Positions 16,648 through 24,615 of a DNA stretch of 39,300 nucleotides are shown piece after piece. Under the pieces are notes generated by a model, which was not told where the DNA came from, did not search any database, and saw only the letters and a program-made list of their open reading frames with translations. The stretch's first letter is position 1; each line of letters starts with the position of its first letter. This DNA is from Oxalobacteraceae bacterium UBA6704 (GTDB lineage: Bacteria; Pseudomonadota; Gammaproteobacteria; Burkholderiales; Burkholderiaceae_D), in contig DKJA01000117.1 of the NCBI GenBank assembly GCA_002454505.1, positions 37,882-77,181 on the forward strand. The letters are read 5' to 3'. The position numbers were made by a program, and so were the translations under genes.

Positions 16648-17783
16648 CAGACGAGACCGAGGTGTTCGGTGCCGGCGGACAGGTCGCGCGTCTTGGCGTC
16701 CTTGCCTTCGAGCTTGATGGCGAGGCGCAGGTCGTTGACGGAATCGGCATTGCGCAGCGCATCCTCGTAGCTGATCTTTCCCGCCTCGTACAGCTCGAAC
16801 AGCGACTGGTCGAACGTCTGCATGCCCAGCTCGCGCGACTTCTTCATCAGCTCCTTGATCTCGTGCACCTTGCCCTGGAAGATCAGGTCGGAGATCAGCG
16901 GCGAGTTGAGCATGATCTCGATGGCCACCGCGCGGCCCTTGGTGTCCTTCAGCGGGATCAGGCGCTGCGAGATCATGCCGCGCAGGTTCAGCGACAGGTC
17001 CATCAGCAGCTGCTGGCGGCGCTCCTCGGGGAAGAAGTTGATAATGCGGTCCAGCGCCTGGTTGGCGCTGTTGGCGTGCAGCGTGGCCAGGCACAGGTGG
17101 CCCGTTTCGGCAAACGCGATCGCATGGTCCATCGTTTCGCGGTCGCGGATCTCGCCGATCTGGATCACGTCCGGCGCCTGGCGCAGCGTGTTCTTCAGCG
17201 CGATTTCCCAGTCTTCCGTGTCGACGCCCACTTCGCGCTGCGTGACGATGCAGTTGCGGTGCGGGTGCACGAATTCGACCGGGTCCTCGATGGTGATGAT
17301 GTGGCCGTAACTGTGCTCGTTGCGGTGACCGACCATCGCGGCCAGCGTCGTCGATTTGCCGGAACCGGTGGCGCCCACCATGATCACCAGGCCCCGCTTG
17401 GCCATCACCACTTCCTTCAGCACTTCCGGCACGCCCAGGTCGTCCAGCTTGGGGATCGCGCTGTTGATGGTCCGCAGTACCATGCCCACGGAACTCATCT
17501 GAACAAAGGCCGACACGCGGAAGCGTCCCAGGTCGCCGGGACTGATCGCGAAGTTCGCTTCCTTGGTCAGTTCGAACGATGCCGTCTGCTTGTCGTTCAT
17601 GATCGAGCGGGCCAGGTCGGATGTGTGCGCGGAAGTCAACGGCTGGGCGGAGACGGGCGTCAGCTTGCCGTCGATCTTGATCGCCGGCGGGAAGCCGGCC
17701 GTGATGAACAGGTCCGAGCCTTTTTTCGCGACCATCAGGCGCAGCAGGTCGAACATGAATTTGGATGCCTGGTCGCGTTCCAT
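16647..17783 (-). CDS. pilU: Type IV pilus retraction ATPase PilU
   Basis: A 378-residue cytoplasmic hexameric ATPase of the PilT/PilU group. Walker A is GATGSGKST, Walker B region QIGEIRDRET, with the Asp and His boxes IITIEDPVEFVH and TGHLCLATLHAN. The longer acidic/basic C-terminal tail after DALRNADSVNDLRL, and its position directly behind pilT, identify it as PilU, which assists PilT in pilus retraction. It starts 20 bp after the pilT stop and overlaps the following glutathione peroxidase gene by one base. Confidence 0.94.
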   Translation of the reverse strand: MERDQASKFMFDLLRLMVAKKGSDLFITAGFPPAIKIDGKLTPVSAQPLTSAHTSDLARSIMNDKQTASFELTKEANFAISPGDLGRFRVSAFVQMSSVGMVLRTINSAIPKLDDLGVPEVLKEVVMAKRGLVIMVGATGSGKSTTLAAMVGHRNEHSYGHIITIEDPVEFVHPHRNCIVTQREVGVDTEDWEIALKNTLRQAPDVIQIGEIRDRETMDHAIAFAETGHLCLATLHANSANQALDRIINFFPEERRQQLLMDLSLNLRGMISQRLIPLKDTKGRAVAIEIMLNSPLISDLIFQGKVHEIKELMKKSRELGMQTFDQSLFELYEAGKISYEDALRNADSVNDLRLAIKLEGKDAKTRDLSAGTEHLGLV

Positions 17784-17803
17784 GGTGTCTTCTCAGTTTA
17801 TGT

Positions 17804-18847
17804 TCAGCCGGGGAAGTTGTCGGGGATTTTCGCCGCGGCGCGCGCGGATGCGGCCGAGATCACGTTACGGCGCACGAGGTCCGTCAGGTTCTGGTCCAGC
17901 GTCTGCATGCCCACATTGCTGCCCGTCTGGATCGCCGAATACATCTGCGCGATCTTCGCTTCGCGGATCAGGTTGCGGATGGCCGGCGTGCCCACCATGA
18001 TTTCATGGGCGGCCACGCGGCCGGCGCCGTCCTTGGTTTTGAGCAGCGTCTGCGAGATCACGGCCTGCAGCGATTCGGACAGCATCGCCCGCACCATCTC
18101 CTTTTCCTCGGCAGGAAACACGTCGACGATGCGGTCGATCGTCTTCGCGGCGGACGACGTGTGCAGCGTGCCGAACACGAGGTGGCCCGTCTCGGCGGCG
18201 GACAGCGCGAGGCGGATGGTTTCCAGGTCGCGCAGCTCGCCGACGAGGATCGCATCGGGATCTTCGCGCAGCGCCGAGCGCAGCGCGTTACTGAACGACA
18301 GCGTGTGCGGTCCCACTTCGCGCTGGTTGATCAGGCACTTCTTCGATTCGTGGACGAACTCGATCGGATCCTCGATGGTGAGGATGTGGCCGTATTCGTG
18401 TTCGTTGAGGTGGTTGACCATCGCCGCCAGCGTCGTCGACTTGCCCGAACCGGTGGGGCCGGTGACGAGCACGAGGCCGCGCGGCCGCGTCGCGAAGTCG
18501 GCAAAGATCTTCGGCGCGTTGAGCTCTTCCAGCGTCAGCACTTTCGATGGAATCGTGCGCAGCACGGCCGACGCGCCGCGCTCCTGGTTGAAGGCATTGA
18601 CGCGGAAGCGCGCCAGGCCGGGGATCGAAAAACTGAAGTCGATCTCCAGCAGCTCTTCGTACACCTTGCGCTGTGCATCGTTCATGATGTCATAGATCAT
18701 GCTGTGCACATCCTTGTGCTCCATCGGCGGCAGGTTGATGCGGCGGACGTCGCCGTGCACGCGTATCATCGGCGGCAGCCCGGCCGACAGGTGCAGGTCG
18801 GAAGCCTTGTTTTTCACGGAGAACGCGAGCAGTTCGGAGATGTCCAT
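17804..18847 (-). CDS. pilT: Type IV pilus retraction ATPase PilT
   Basis: A 347-residue ATPase that powers depolymerisation of type IV pili, giving twitching motility and DNA uptake. Conserved elements in order: N-terminal ASDLHLSAGLPPMIRVHG, Walker A GPTGSGKST, Asp box ILTIEDPIEFVH, Walker B LVGELRDLET, His box TGHLVFGTLHT, and the C-terminal AIRNLIREAK region (the retraction-specific AIRNLIRE motif of PilT). Length matches the family (about 345). It is divergent from yggS with only 53 bp between start codons, a classic betaproteobacterial arrangement. Confidence 0.97.
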   Translation of the reverse strand: MDISELLAFSVKNKASDLHLSAGLPPMIRVHGDVRRINLPPMEHKDVHSMIYDIMNDAQRKVYEELLEIDFSFSIPGLARFRVNAFNQERGASAVLRTIPSKVLTLEELNAPKIFADFATRPRGLVLVTGPTGSGKSTTLAAMVNHLNEHEYGHILTIEDPIEFVHESKKCLINQREVGPHTLSFSNALRSALREDPDAILVGELRDLETIRLALSAAETGHLVFGTLHTSSAAKTIDRIVDVFPAEEKEMVRAMLSESLQAVISQTLLKTKDGAGRVAAHEIMVGTPAIRNLIREAKIAQMYSAIQTGSNVGMQTLDQNLTDLVRRNVISAASARAAAKIPDNFPG

Positions 18848-18900
18848 TTATAATCCCTGTGCCTTGAAATAAAGCCGGCTTGCAGCCGGCGCGCCTGATT

Positions 18901-19611
18901 ATGTCCGCAATACGAGAGAACTTGCAAGCCGTCCGGGATGCCATTGTGGCCGCAGCGGGAGCGGCGCGGCGCACGCCCGCAGCCGTGCAGCTGCTGGCCG
19001 TGTCGAAGACCTTCGGTGCCGACGCCGTGCTGCAGGCCGTTGAGGCAGGCCAGCGCGCGTTCGGCGAGAACTATGTGCAGGAAGGCGTCGACAAGATCGG
19101 CGCCGTTGCAGGGGCCAGGCCTGACGTCACGCTCGAATGGCACTTCATCGGCCCCATCCAGAGCAACAAGACGCGGCCCATCGCCGAGCACTTCGACTGG
19201 GTGCATACCGTCGAGCGCGAGAAGATCGCCGTCCGGCTGGCCGAACAGCGGCCGGCCGAATTGGGAGCGCTGAACGTATGCGTGCAGGTGAACATCAGCG
19301 GCGAGGCCAGCAAGAGCGGCGTCGCGCCCGACGAGGTGGCCGCGCTGGCGCGGGCGATTGCCGCGCTGCCGAACCTGCGGCTGCGCGGGCTGATGGCGAT
19401 TCCCGAACCGGCCGACGACTTCGACGCGCAGCGGGCGCCGTTTGCCGCGGTACGTGAACTGTTCGAGCAGCTGCGCGGCGAGTTCGGCAAAGATTTCGAC
19501 ACGCTGTCGATGGGCATGTCGGCCGACCTACGCGCGGCCGTGCTGGAAGGCGCGACCATCGTCCGCGTGGGCAGCGCCATCTTCGGCGCGCGCCACTATA
19601 ACAAGGGATAA
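18901..19611 (+). CDS. YggS-family pyridoxal phosphate homeostasis protein
   Basis: A 236-residue PLP-binding protein of the YggS/PROSC family, involved in vitamin B6 and amino-acid homeostasis with no firmly known catalytic activity. The PLP lysine is K36 in LLAVSKTFG; other family marks are FGENYVQEG, WHFIGPIQSNK, VCVQVNISGEASKSG, and the C-terminal LSMGMSADLRAAVLEGATIVRVGSAIFG region. The ATG at 18901 gives the same lysine number as the E. coli protein. proC follows after 3 bp, a pairing seen in many bacteria. No good Shine-Dalgarno sequence precedes the start. Confidence 0.95.
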   Translation: MSAIRENLQAVRDAIVAAAGAARRTPAAVQLLAVSKTFGADAVLQAVEAGQRAFGENYVQEGVDKIGAVAGARPDVTLEWHFIGPIQSNKTRPIAEHFDWVHTVEREKIAVRLAEQRPAELGALNVCVQVNISGEASKSGVAPDEVAALARAIAALPNLRLRGLMAIPEPADDFDAQRAPFAAVRELFEQLRGEFGKDFDTLSMGMSADLRAAVLEGATIVRVGSAIFGARHYNKG

Positions 19612-19614
19612 ACC

Positions 19615-20442
19615 ATGAAGATTGCATTCGTCGGCGGCGGCAATATGGCCGCCGCGCTGATCGCCGGCCTGGCCGGCAAGGTGACGCCGGGCGCTAATAT
19701 TCACGTCGTCGATCCGTCGCCTGCCGCGCTGGAAAAGCTGCACGGCGAGCATGGCGTCAGCACGGCTGCTTCGATCGACGGCGCCGTGCTTGAAGCGGAA
19801 GTGATCGTGCTGGCGGTGAAGCCGCAAAGCATGCGCGACGTGGCCGCGTCCCTGCAGCCGCTGCTCGCCGCTGCCGCGCATCAGCCGCTGGTGCTGTCGA
19901 TTGCCGCCGGCATCCGTGCTGCCGACCTGTCGCGCTGGCTCGGTGGTTATCCCGCCATCGTCCGCTCGATGCCGAACACGCCGGCGCTGATCGGCATGGG
20001 CATCACCGGCATGGTCGCGGCGGACGGCGTCAACGCGGCGCAGCGCGCGATGGCCGACCAGGTGATGGCCGCCGTCGGCCGGACCGTGTGGCTGGACGAC
20101 GAGGCGCAGATCGATGCCGTCACCGCCGTTTCTGGCAGCGGCCCGGCTTACGTGTTCTACTTCATCGAAGCGATGCAGCAGGCGGCCGTCGAACTGGGAC
20201 TGAGCGCGGAGCAGGGCATCGCACTGGCCCAGGCCACGTTCGCCGGCGCCGCGCAACTGGCCGCGCAATCGGACGAGCCGGCGGCCGTGCTGCGCGAGCG
20301 CGTCACGTCGAAGGGCGGCACCACGTATGCGGCGCTGACCAGCATGGAGGAGGCGGGCGTGAAGGCGGCGATCGTCGCGGCCGTGAAGGCGGCGGCGGCG
20401 CGGGGCCGGCAGTTGGGGGACGAGCTGGGGAAGGACGCGTGA
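19615..20442 (+). CDS. proC: Pyrroline-5-carboxylate reductase
   Basis: A 275-residue enzyme for the last step of proline biosynthesis, reducing 1-pyrroline-5-carboxylate with NAD(P)H. The Rossmann motif is VGGGNMAAALI (6-16), followed by VKPQ, SMPNTPALIG, and the C-terminal signature VSGSGPAYVFYFIEA and TSKGGTTYAAL. Length is normal. The start is 3 bp behind the yggS stop, so the two are probably cotranscribed. A GGGGAC-type inverted repeat element follows 2 bp after its stop codon and may serve as the transcript end. Confidence 0.97.
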   Translation: MKIAFVGGGNMAAALIAGLAGKVTPGANIHVVDPSPAALEKLHGEHGVSTAASIDGAVLEAEVIVLAVKPQSMRDVAASLQPLLAAAAHQPLVLSIAAGIRAADLSRWLGGYPAIVRSMPNTPALIGMGITGMVAADGVNAAQRAMADQVMAAVGRTVWLDDEAQIDAVTAVSGSGPAYVFYFIEAMQQAAVELGLSAEQGIALAQATFAGAAQLAAQSDEPAAVLRERVTSKGGTTYAALTSMEEAGVKAAIVAAVKAAAARGRQLGDELGKDA

Positions 20443-20444
20443 TT

Positions 20445-20555
20445 GGGGACTGTCCCTGAAAGGGCCTGTCCCCGGGGTTGTTCTTCGTGTACCGAAAAAT
20501 GAAGCCGATCGCGGACAAGCAACCCCGGGGACAGGCCCCGGCGGGGACAGTCCCC
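20445..20555. repeat. REP/BIME-like inverted repeat pair, family A, copy 1
   Basis: Left arm: GGGGACTGTCCC, short spacer, then GGGCCTGTCCCCGGGGTTG (ends 20480). A 39-bp unrelated spacer follows, then the exact reverse arm from CAACCCCGGGGACAGG (starts 20520) to GGGGACAGTCCCC. Each arm can also fold on itself. Same design as 31424-31527; a single arm lies at 29551-29584. Located between the convergent proC and DUF883 genes. Confidence 0.85.
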
Positions 20556-20563
20556 CGGTAATT

Positions 20564-20941
20564 CTAGTCGCCGCGCGACACGATCACGCCCAGCAGCAGG
20601 CCGATCACGCCGCCGACGATCACCGATTTCCACGGATTGTCGTGCACGTAGGTGTCGGTTGCCTGCGCGGCCAGCTTGGTTTTTGCCAGCACCGTGTCTT
20701 CCACTTTCAGCAGGTCCTGCTTGGCCGTGCGCAGCGTTTCCTGGAACTTGGACTTCACTTCGTCCAGGTCTTCGGCGCCGGCGTTGGCGGCACCGCGCAG
20801 CCATTGCTCCGCGTCGCCGATGGCGGTTTTCAGGTCGCCCAGCAGGCGCTCGCGTGCCGCGCCGTTGTCGCTGCCTGCCTGATACGTTTTGCCGTTGCCG
20901 TTGGTGGCGCCGGCGCCTTGATTGCTCGTCGTCTGATCCAT
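20564..20941 (-). CDS. DUF883 / ElaB-YqjD-like membrane-anchored protein
   Basis: A 125-residue protein with a polar Gly/Asn-rich N terminus, a long amphipathic helical region (about 30-95) and a single C-terminal membrane helix in the context NPWKSVIVGGVIGLLLGVIVSR. That ending is the hallmark of the DUF883 family, whose E. coli members ElaB and YqjD bind ribosomes and are stress/stationary-phase proteins at the inner membrane. The ATG at 20941 is chosen because GAGGG lies five bases upstream; an earlier in-frame start would add 17 residues. Ribosome binding here is family inference only. Confidence 0.85.
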   Translation of the reverse strand: MDQTTSNQGAGATNGNGKTYQAGSDNGAARERLLGDLKTAIGDAEQWLRGAANAGAEDLDEVKSKFQETLRTAKQDLLKVEDTVLAKTKLAAQATDTYVHDNPWKSVIVGGVIGLLLGVIVSRGD

Positions 20942-21030
20942 GGTCGCCCTCTGTTGATTGCTCGGAAAATTAGTGTAAGCGCGAGCGGTCATTGCCTATT
21001 GCGTCATCGCAACTTTCGCCCGTCGTACCT

Positions 21031-21906
21031 TCAACGCAGCGCGTAGTCCAGTGCAATACCGGCGAAAACCGCCGCTCCCAGGTAATTATTGTGACGGAAT
21101 GCCATCAAGCATGGCGCACGTTCGCGCCCGCGGATCAGGAAGTAGTGATACACGGCGCAGCCGGCGGCCACCGCGATGCCGGCCTTGAACCAGAAACCGA
21201 GGCCGAACCAGGCGCCGACGGCCAGCAGGATGGCCAGGTGCATGCCGTAGCACAGCATGATGATCGCCACGTCGAAACGGCCGAACGTGATGGCCGACGT
21301 GCGGATGCCGATCTTCAGGTCGTCGTCGCGGTCGACCATCGCGTATTCGGTATCGTAGGCCAGCGTCCAGAACACATTCCCCAGCAGCAGCACCCACGCC
21401 CAGCCGGGCACGGTGTCCAGCACGGCGGCGCAAGCCATCGGAATGCCGAAGCCGAACGCGATGCCCAGGTAAGCCTGCGGGATCGCGAAGAAGCGCTTGA
21501 AGTAGGGGTAGGTGCCGGCAATGATCACGGCCGCCACGGACAGCTGCTTGACGAGCGCGTTCAGCGGCAGGATCAGCAGGAAGGCGGCGATGGTCAGAAT
21601 GGCCGCGATGGCCAGCGCTTCCTTGCCACTGATGCGCCCGCTCGTGATGGGCCGCTCGGCGGTGCGTTTCACGTGACGGTCGAAATCCTGGTCGGCATAG
21701 TCGTTGACGGCGCAGCCGGCCGAACGCATCAGGAACGTGCCCAGCACGAAAATGACGAGCAGGTGCCACGACGGCACGCCGCCCGATGCAAGCCACAGCG
21801 CGGACAGCGTTGGCCACAGCAGCAGCACCGTGCCGATCGGCTTGTCCAGCCGTACGAGGCGGATATACAGTTCCAGTTTGGTGAGGGCGGGAGCGGGAGC
21901 GTGCAC
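21031..21906 (-). CDS. ubiA: 4-Hydroxybenzoate polyprenyltransferase
   Basis: A 291-residue integral membrane prenyltransferase that attaches the polyprenyl tail to 4-hydroxybenzoate in ubiquinone synthesis. The first aspartate motif is N68-D69-x2-D72-x3-D76 in AVNDYADQDFDRHVKRT, and the second is DTEYAMVDRDDDLKIGI. Eight or so membrane helices are visible. A GTG start at 21906 (preceded by GAGAG) gives 291 residues, nearly identical to E. coli UbiA (290); no ATG fits as well. It lies 20 bp downstream of oxyR on the same strand, so it may be transcribed from the oxyR promoter. Confidence 0.94.
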   Translation of the reverse strand: MHAPAPALTKLELYIRLVRLDKPIGTVLLLWPTLSALWLASGGVPSWHLLVIFVLGTFLMRSAGCAVNDYADQDFDRHVKRTAERPITSGRISGKEALAIAAILTIAAFLLILPLNALVKQLSVAAVIIAGTYPYFKRFFAIPQAYLGIAFGFGIPMACAAVLDTVPGWAWVLLLGNVFWTLAYDTEYAMVDRDDDLKIGIRTSAITFGRFDVAIIMLCYGMHLAILLAVGAWFGLGFWFKAGIAVAAGCAVYHYFLIRGRERAPCLMAFRHNNYLGAAVFAGIALDYALR

Positions 21907-21926
21907 TTGGTTCTCTCGGGACGGGG

Positions 21927-22868
21927 TCAGGCGGCTTTTTCTTCGCACAGCATCGTGACGCCGGGCAGTTCGATCTGCGCGATCGCATCGCACAGCGCGT
22001 CGATGGCGGCCTTGCGCGTGAAGCTCTTGCGCCACACGATGACGACGCGACGCGACGGCTGCGGCTCGTCGAACTGGCGGAACTGCAGCATGCCGTCCCT
22101 GGCATCCATGTCCGGCACGGACGCGCGGGGCAGCACCGTCAGGCCGATGCCGGAAGCAACCATGTGGCGGATGGTTTCCAGCGACGAGCCTTCGAACGTG
22201 CGCTGCATGCCGTTGCCCGGCGTCGAGAAGCGCGCCATCTCCGGGCACACTTCCAGCACCTGGTCGCGGAAGCAGTGGCCGGCGCCCAGCAGCAGCATGG
22301 TTTCCTCCTTCAGGTCCTCGGCGGGGATGCGCTTGCGTTTCACCCATGGGTGGCTGTTCGGCATCGCCACGACGAACGGCTCGTCGTACAGCGTCTGCAT
22401 CGCCATGCCGTGATCCGGCAGCGGCAGCGCCATGATGGCCGCATCCAGCTCGCCCTGGCGCAGCAGTTCCAGCAGCTTGACCGTGAAATTCTCCTGCAGG
22501 ATCAGCGGCATCTGCGGCGTCGTGTCGATCATCTTCTTGACGAGCGGGGGCAGCAGGTAGGGGCCGATCGTGTAGATGACGCCGAGGCGCAGCGGGCCGG
22601 CCAGCGGATCCTTGTTCTGCTTGGCCAGTTCCTTGATGGCGGCCGTCTGCTCGAGCACGCGCTCGGCCTGCGCGACGATCTGCGCGCCCAGCGGCGTGAC
22701 GGAAATCTCCGCGCCGCCCCGCTCGAACAGCGTGACACCCAGCTCGTCCTCGAGCTTCTTGATCGCAACCGACAGCGTTGGCTGTGCCACGAAACAGGCC
22801 TCGGCCGCATGGCCGAAATGCCGGGCACGGGCGACGGCAACGATGTATTTCAGTTCGGTGAGTGTCAT
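21927..22868 (-). CDS. oxyR: OxyR-like LysR-family peroxide sensor
   Basis: A 313-residue LysR-type regulator with N-terminal winged helix-turn-helix (MTLTELKYIVAVARARHFG, then AAEACFVAQPTLSVAIKKLE) and a C-terminal sensing domain. The peroxide-sensing cysteines fall at C199 and C208 in GHCFRDQVLEVC, the same numbers as in E. coli OxyR, where peroxide oxidises them to a disulfide. It should control oxidative-stress genes such as catalase or alkyl hydroperoxide reductase, none of which lie in this window. It is divergent from rfaE2 (125-bp gap) and upstream of ubiA, which might place ubiA under the same promoter. Confidence 0.95.
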   Translation of the reverse strand: MTLTELKYIVAVARARHFGHAAEACFVAQPTLSVAIKKLEDELGVTLFERGGAEISVTPLGAQIVAQAERVLEQTAAIKELAKQNKDPLAGPLRLGVIYTIGPYLLPPLVKKMIDTTPQMPLILQENFTVKLLELLRQGELDAAIMALPLPDHGMAMQTLYDEPFVVAMPNSHPWVKRKRIPAEDLKEETMLLLGAGHCFRDQVLEVCPEMARFSTPGNGMQRTFEGSSLETIRHMVASGIGLTVLPRASVPDMDARDGMLQFRQFDEPQPSRRVVIVWRKSFTRKAAIDALCDAIAQIELPGVTMLCEEKAA

Positions 22869-22959
22869 AAAGTCGAGGGACGCGGCGCAGGCCGGGAGTG
22901 ATCTTCGGTCCCGATATTGTAACGGAATGCTACAGGGACGTTGGCAGGGCGGGCCATCC

Positions 22960-22965
22960 TATAAT
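22960..22965 (+). promoter_or_regulatory. Consensus -10 element upstream of rfaE2
   Basis: A perfect TATAAT 28 bp before the rfaE2 start codon in the oxyR-rfaE2 divergent gap. The -35 region is not convincing (TTGGCA at 13 bp, too close; GACGTT at 17 bp). OxyR often binds near its own divergent promoter, so this region may be OxyR-influenced, but no clear OxyR site was found. Confidence 0.4.
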
Positions 22966-22993
22966 AGACGTTTCCCTCTTGCGACGATTTCCC

Positions 22994-23491
22994 ATGCCCC
23001 GTTTCGAAGACAAATTCTGCAGCCGCGCCGAGCTGGCCGCCCGCGTGGCCGCGCTGCCCAAGCCGGTGGTGCTGACCAATGGCGTGTTCGACATCCTGCA
23101 CCGCGGTCACGTGACCTACCTGGCACAGGCGCGCGAAATGGGCGCCTCGCTGGTGGTGGCGGCCAACACGGATGCGTCCGTAAAACGGCTGGGCAAGGGC
23201 GACGACCGTCCGCTGAACCCGCTGGAAGACCGGCTGGCCGTGCTGGCCGCGCTGGAATCGGTGAGCCTGGTGGTGCCGTTCGACGAGGACACGGCGCTGG
23301 AAGTGGTGCAGGAAGCGCGCCCGGAAATCTACGCCAAGGGCGGCGACTACGACATGACGGCGATTCCGGAAGGCCAGGCGGTGCTGGGCTACGGCGGCCA
23401 GGCGGTGGCGATCGACTTCGCGCACGACCGGTCGACGTCGAAGCTGCTGGCCAGGGTGCGCAAATTCACTGGGGATTCTGCAGGATCGTGA
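22994..23491 (+). CDS. rfaE2: D-glycero-beta-D-manno-heptose 1-phosphate adenylyltransferase
   Basis: A 165-residue nucleotidyltransferase that makes ADP-heptose for the lipopolysaccharide inner core. The HxGH signature is H36-R-G-H39 in NGVFDILHRGHVTYL, followed by NTDASVKRLGKGDDRPLN and YAKGGDYDM. It corresponds to the C-terminal half of E. coli HldE (RfaE), encoded as a stand-alone gene as in many betaproteobacteria; the kinase partner (rfaE1/hldA) is not in the window. ATG at 22994 gives the normal length. The 3' end overlaps the convergent DUF421 gene by 26 bp. Confidence 0.94.
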   Translation: MPRFEDKFCSRAELAARVAALPKPVVLTNGVFDILHRGHVTYLAQAREMGASLVVAANTDASVKRLGKGDDRPLNPLEDRLAVLAALESVSLVVPFDEDTALEVVQEARPEIYAKGGDYDMTAIPEGQAVLGYGGQAVAIDFAHDRSTSKLLARVRKFTGDSAGS

Positions 23492-23930
23492 TCTTGCCGT
23501 CCGCCTCGAGGAAGGCGCACTTCATCTTGTGAAGGGGGCAGTCCGCTTCGCGCAGCGCCTGCTCGACGTCGCCCTCGGACACTCGGCATTGTTTGACGAC
23601 CTTGTCGAAAATCTTGCCGTCCCGGCCCAGCAGCACGGGCGTGCCGTCGACGATGTCGGCAATCTTGCGGCTGTGCGCGCTGGCAAACGCGATCGCCACG
23701 TTCAGCGCGAACAGCGTGGCGGCGATGATCAGCCCGCCGGGCAGCGAATTGTCGCCGCCCGTCATCGAGTTCGACACGGCTTCCGACAGCAGCATGACGA
23801 TCAGCAGGTCGAACGGCGTGAACTGCCCCACCGTCCGCTTGCCGGTAATCCGCATCATAACGAGCAGGAACAGGTAAACCGCGGCGCCCCGCGCGACGAA
23901 TTCCCACCAGGGCATATCCATATCGAACAC
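23466..23930 (-). CDS. DUF421 (YetF/YcaP-like) membrane protein
   Basis: A 154-residue protein with three N-terminal membrane helices (about 9-26, 38-55, 64-84) and a small C-terminal soluble domain. The signature MRITGKRTVGQFTPFDLLIVMLLSEA is characteristic of DUF421 proteins such as B. subtilis YetF and E. coli YcaP; their molecular role is not settled. A GTG at 23930 directly after GGAGGT is the preferred start; an ATG at 23921 is possible. The last 26 bp overlap the end of rfaE2 on the other strand. Confidence 0.85.
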   Translation of the reverse strand: MFDMDMPWWEFVARGAAVYLFLLVMMRITGKRTVGQFTPFDLLIVMLLSEAVSNSMTGGDNSLPGGLIIAATLFALNVAIAFASAHSRKIADIVDGTPVLLGRDGKIFDKVVKQCRVSEGDVEQALREADCPLHKMKCAFLEADGKITILQNPQ

Positions 23931-24009
23931 AGCACCTCCACCGGGGACCGGAAGGCTTCCTTATACGGCTTTTCGTGCATTTATGCCAACACGGGTGGCC
24001 GGTGCTGTC

Positions 24010-24129
24010 GAGTTCGTGTCCACTTTCACAACCCTGGTGTCAGACACCGACATGGACACGGCCTCAACTGTAAAGCGGCTGAGCTCGTGTCTACGTCGGT
24101 GTCTGACACCATGGTGGACAAGCTCAGCC
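24010..24129. repeat. REP-like nested palindrome, family B, copy 1
   Basis: Two successive hairpin units. Each runs GAG(T/C)TCGTGTC(C/T)A..., has an inner palindrome (GGTGTCAGACACC in the first, GGTGTCTGACACC in the second), then TGGACA(C)... and a CTC/GCTC end. The same architecture, with GGGGTCAACCC/GGGGTTGACCCC inside, recurs at 35672-35793. It fills the gap between trmL (ends 24137) and the DUF421 gene (starts 23930). Confidence 0.8.
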
Positions 24130-24136
24130 GTTACGC

Positions 24137-24607
24137 CTACGCCCCGCCGTCATACCCCTGCTGCCGCCACGCCTCGTACACCACAATCGCGACGGTATTC
24201 GACAGATTCAGGCTACGGTTGTCCGGCCGCATCGGCACGCGGATGCGCTGGGATGTCGGAAACGATTCGCGGAACTCGGGCGCCAGCCCGCGCGTTTCGG
24301 AGCCGAACACGAACACGTCGCCCGGCTGGAAGGCCAGTTGCGCGAACGGCGTGGAGCCGTGCGTCGTCATCGCGAACATGCGCGACGTGTCCGGCGCGAC
24401 TTCAGCCAGGAAGGCGTCGAAATCCTTGTGCACCTTCATGCGCGCGTACTCGTGGTAGTCGAGGCCGGCGCGGCGCAGCTTGGCGTCGTCCAGCGGGAAG
24501 CCCAGCGGTTCGATCAGGTGCAGTTGGGCGCCCGTGTTGGCGCACAGGCGGATGACGTTGCCCGTGTTCGGCGGGATTTCAGGGTTGACCAGTACTACGT
24601 GAAACAT
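24137..24607 (-). CDS. trmL: tRNA (cytidine(34)-2'-O)-methyltransferase
   Basis: A 156-residue SPOUT-class methyltransferase that 2'-O-methylates the wobble base of tRNA-Leu isoacceptors, using S-adenosylmethionine. The characteristic start HVVLVNPEIPPNTGNVIRLCANTG, the middle VFVFGSETRGL and the knot-forming C-terminal RPDNRSLNLSNTVAIVVYEA are all present. Length equals E. coli TrmL (157). AGGAGA precedes the ATG. It starts 8 bp after the comF stop, so the two form a small operon. Confidence 0.96.
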   Translation of the reverse strand: MFHVVLVNPEIPPNTGNVIRLCANTGAQLHLIEPLGFPLDDAKLRRAGLDYHEYARMKVHKDFDAFLAEVAPDTSRMFAMTTHGSTPFAQLAFQPGDVFVFGSETRGLAPEFRESFPTSQRIRVPMRPDNRSLNLSNTVAIVVYEAWRQQGYDGGA

Positions 24608-24615
24608 GCTTTCTC

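Noticed and set aside
24010..24129. Family B repeat considered as a short CRISPR-like or attachment site
   Set aside because: Only two palindromic units with no regular spacers, no cas genes and no integrase; a nested hairpin repeat explains it.
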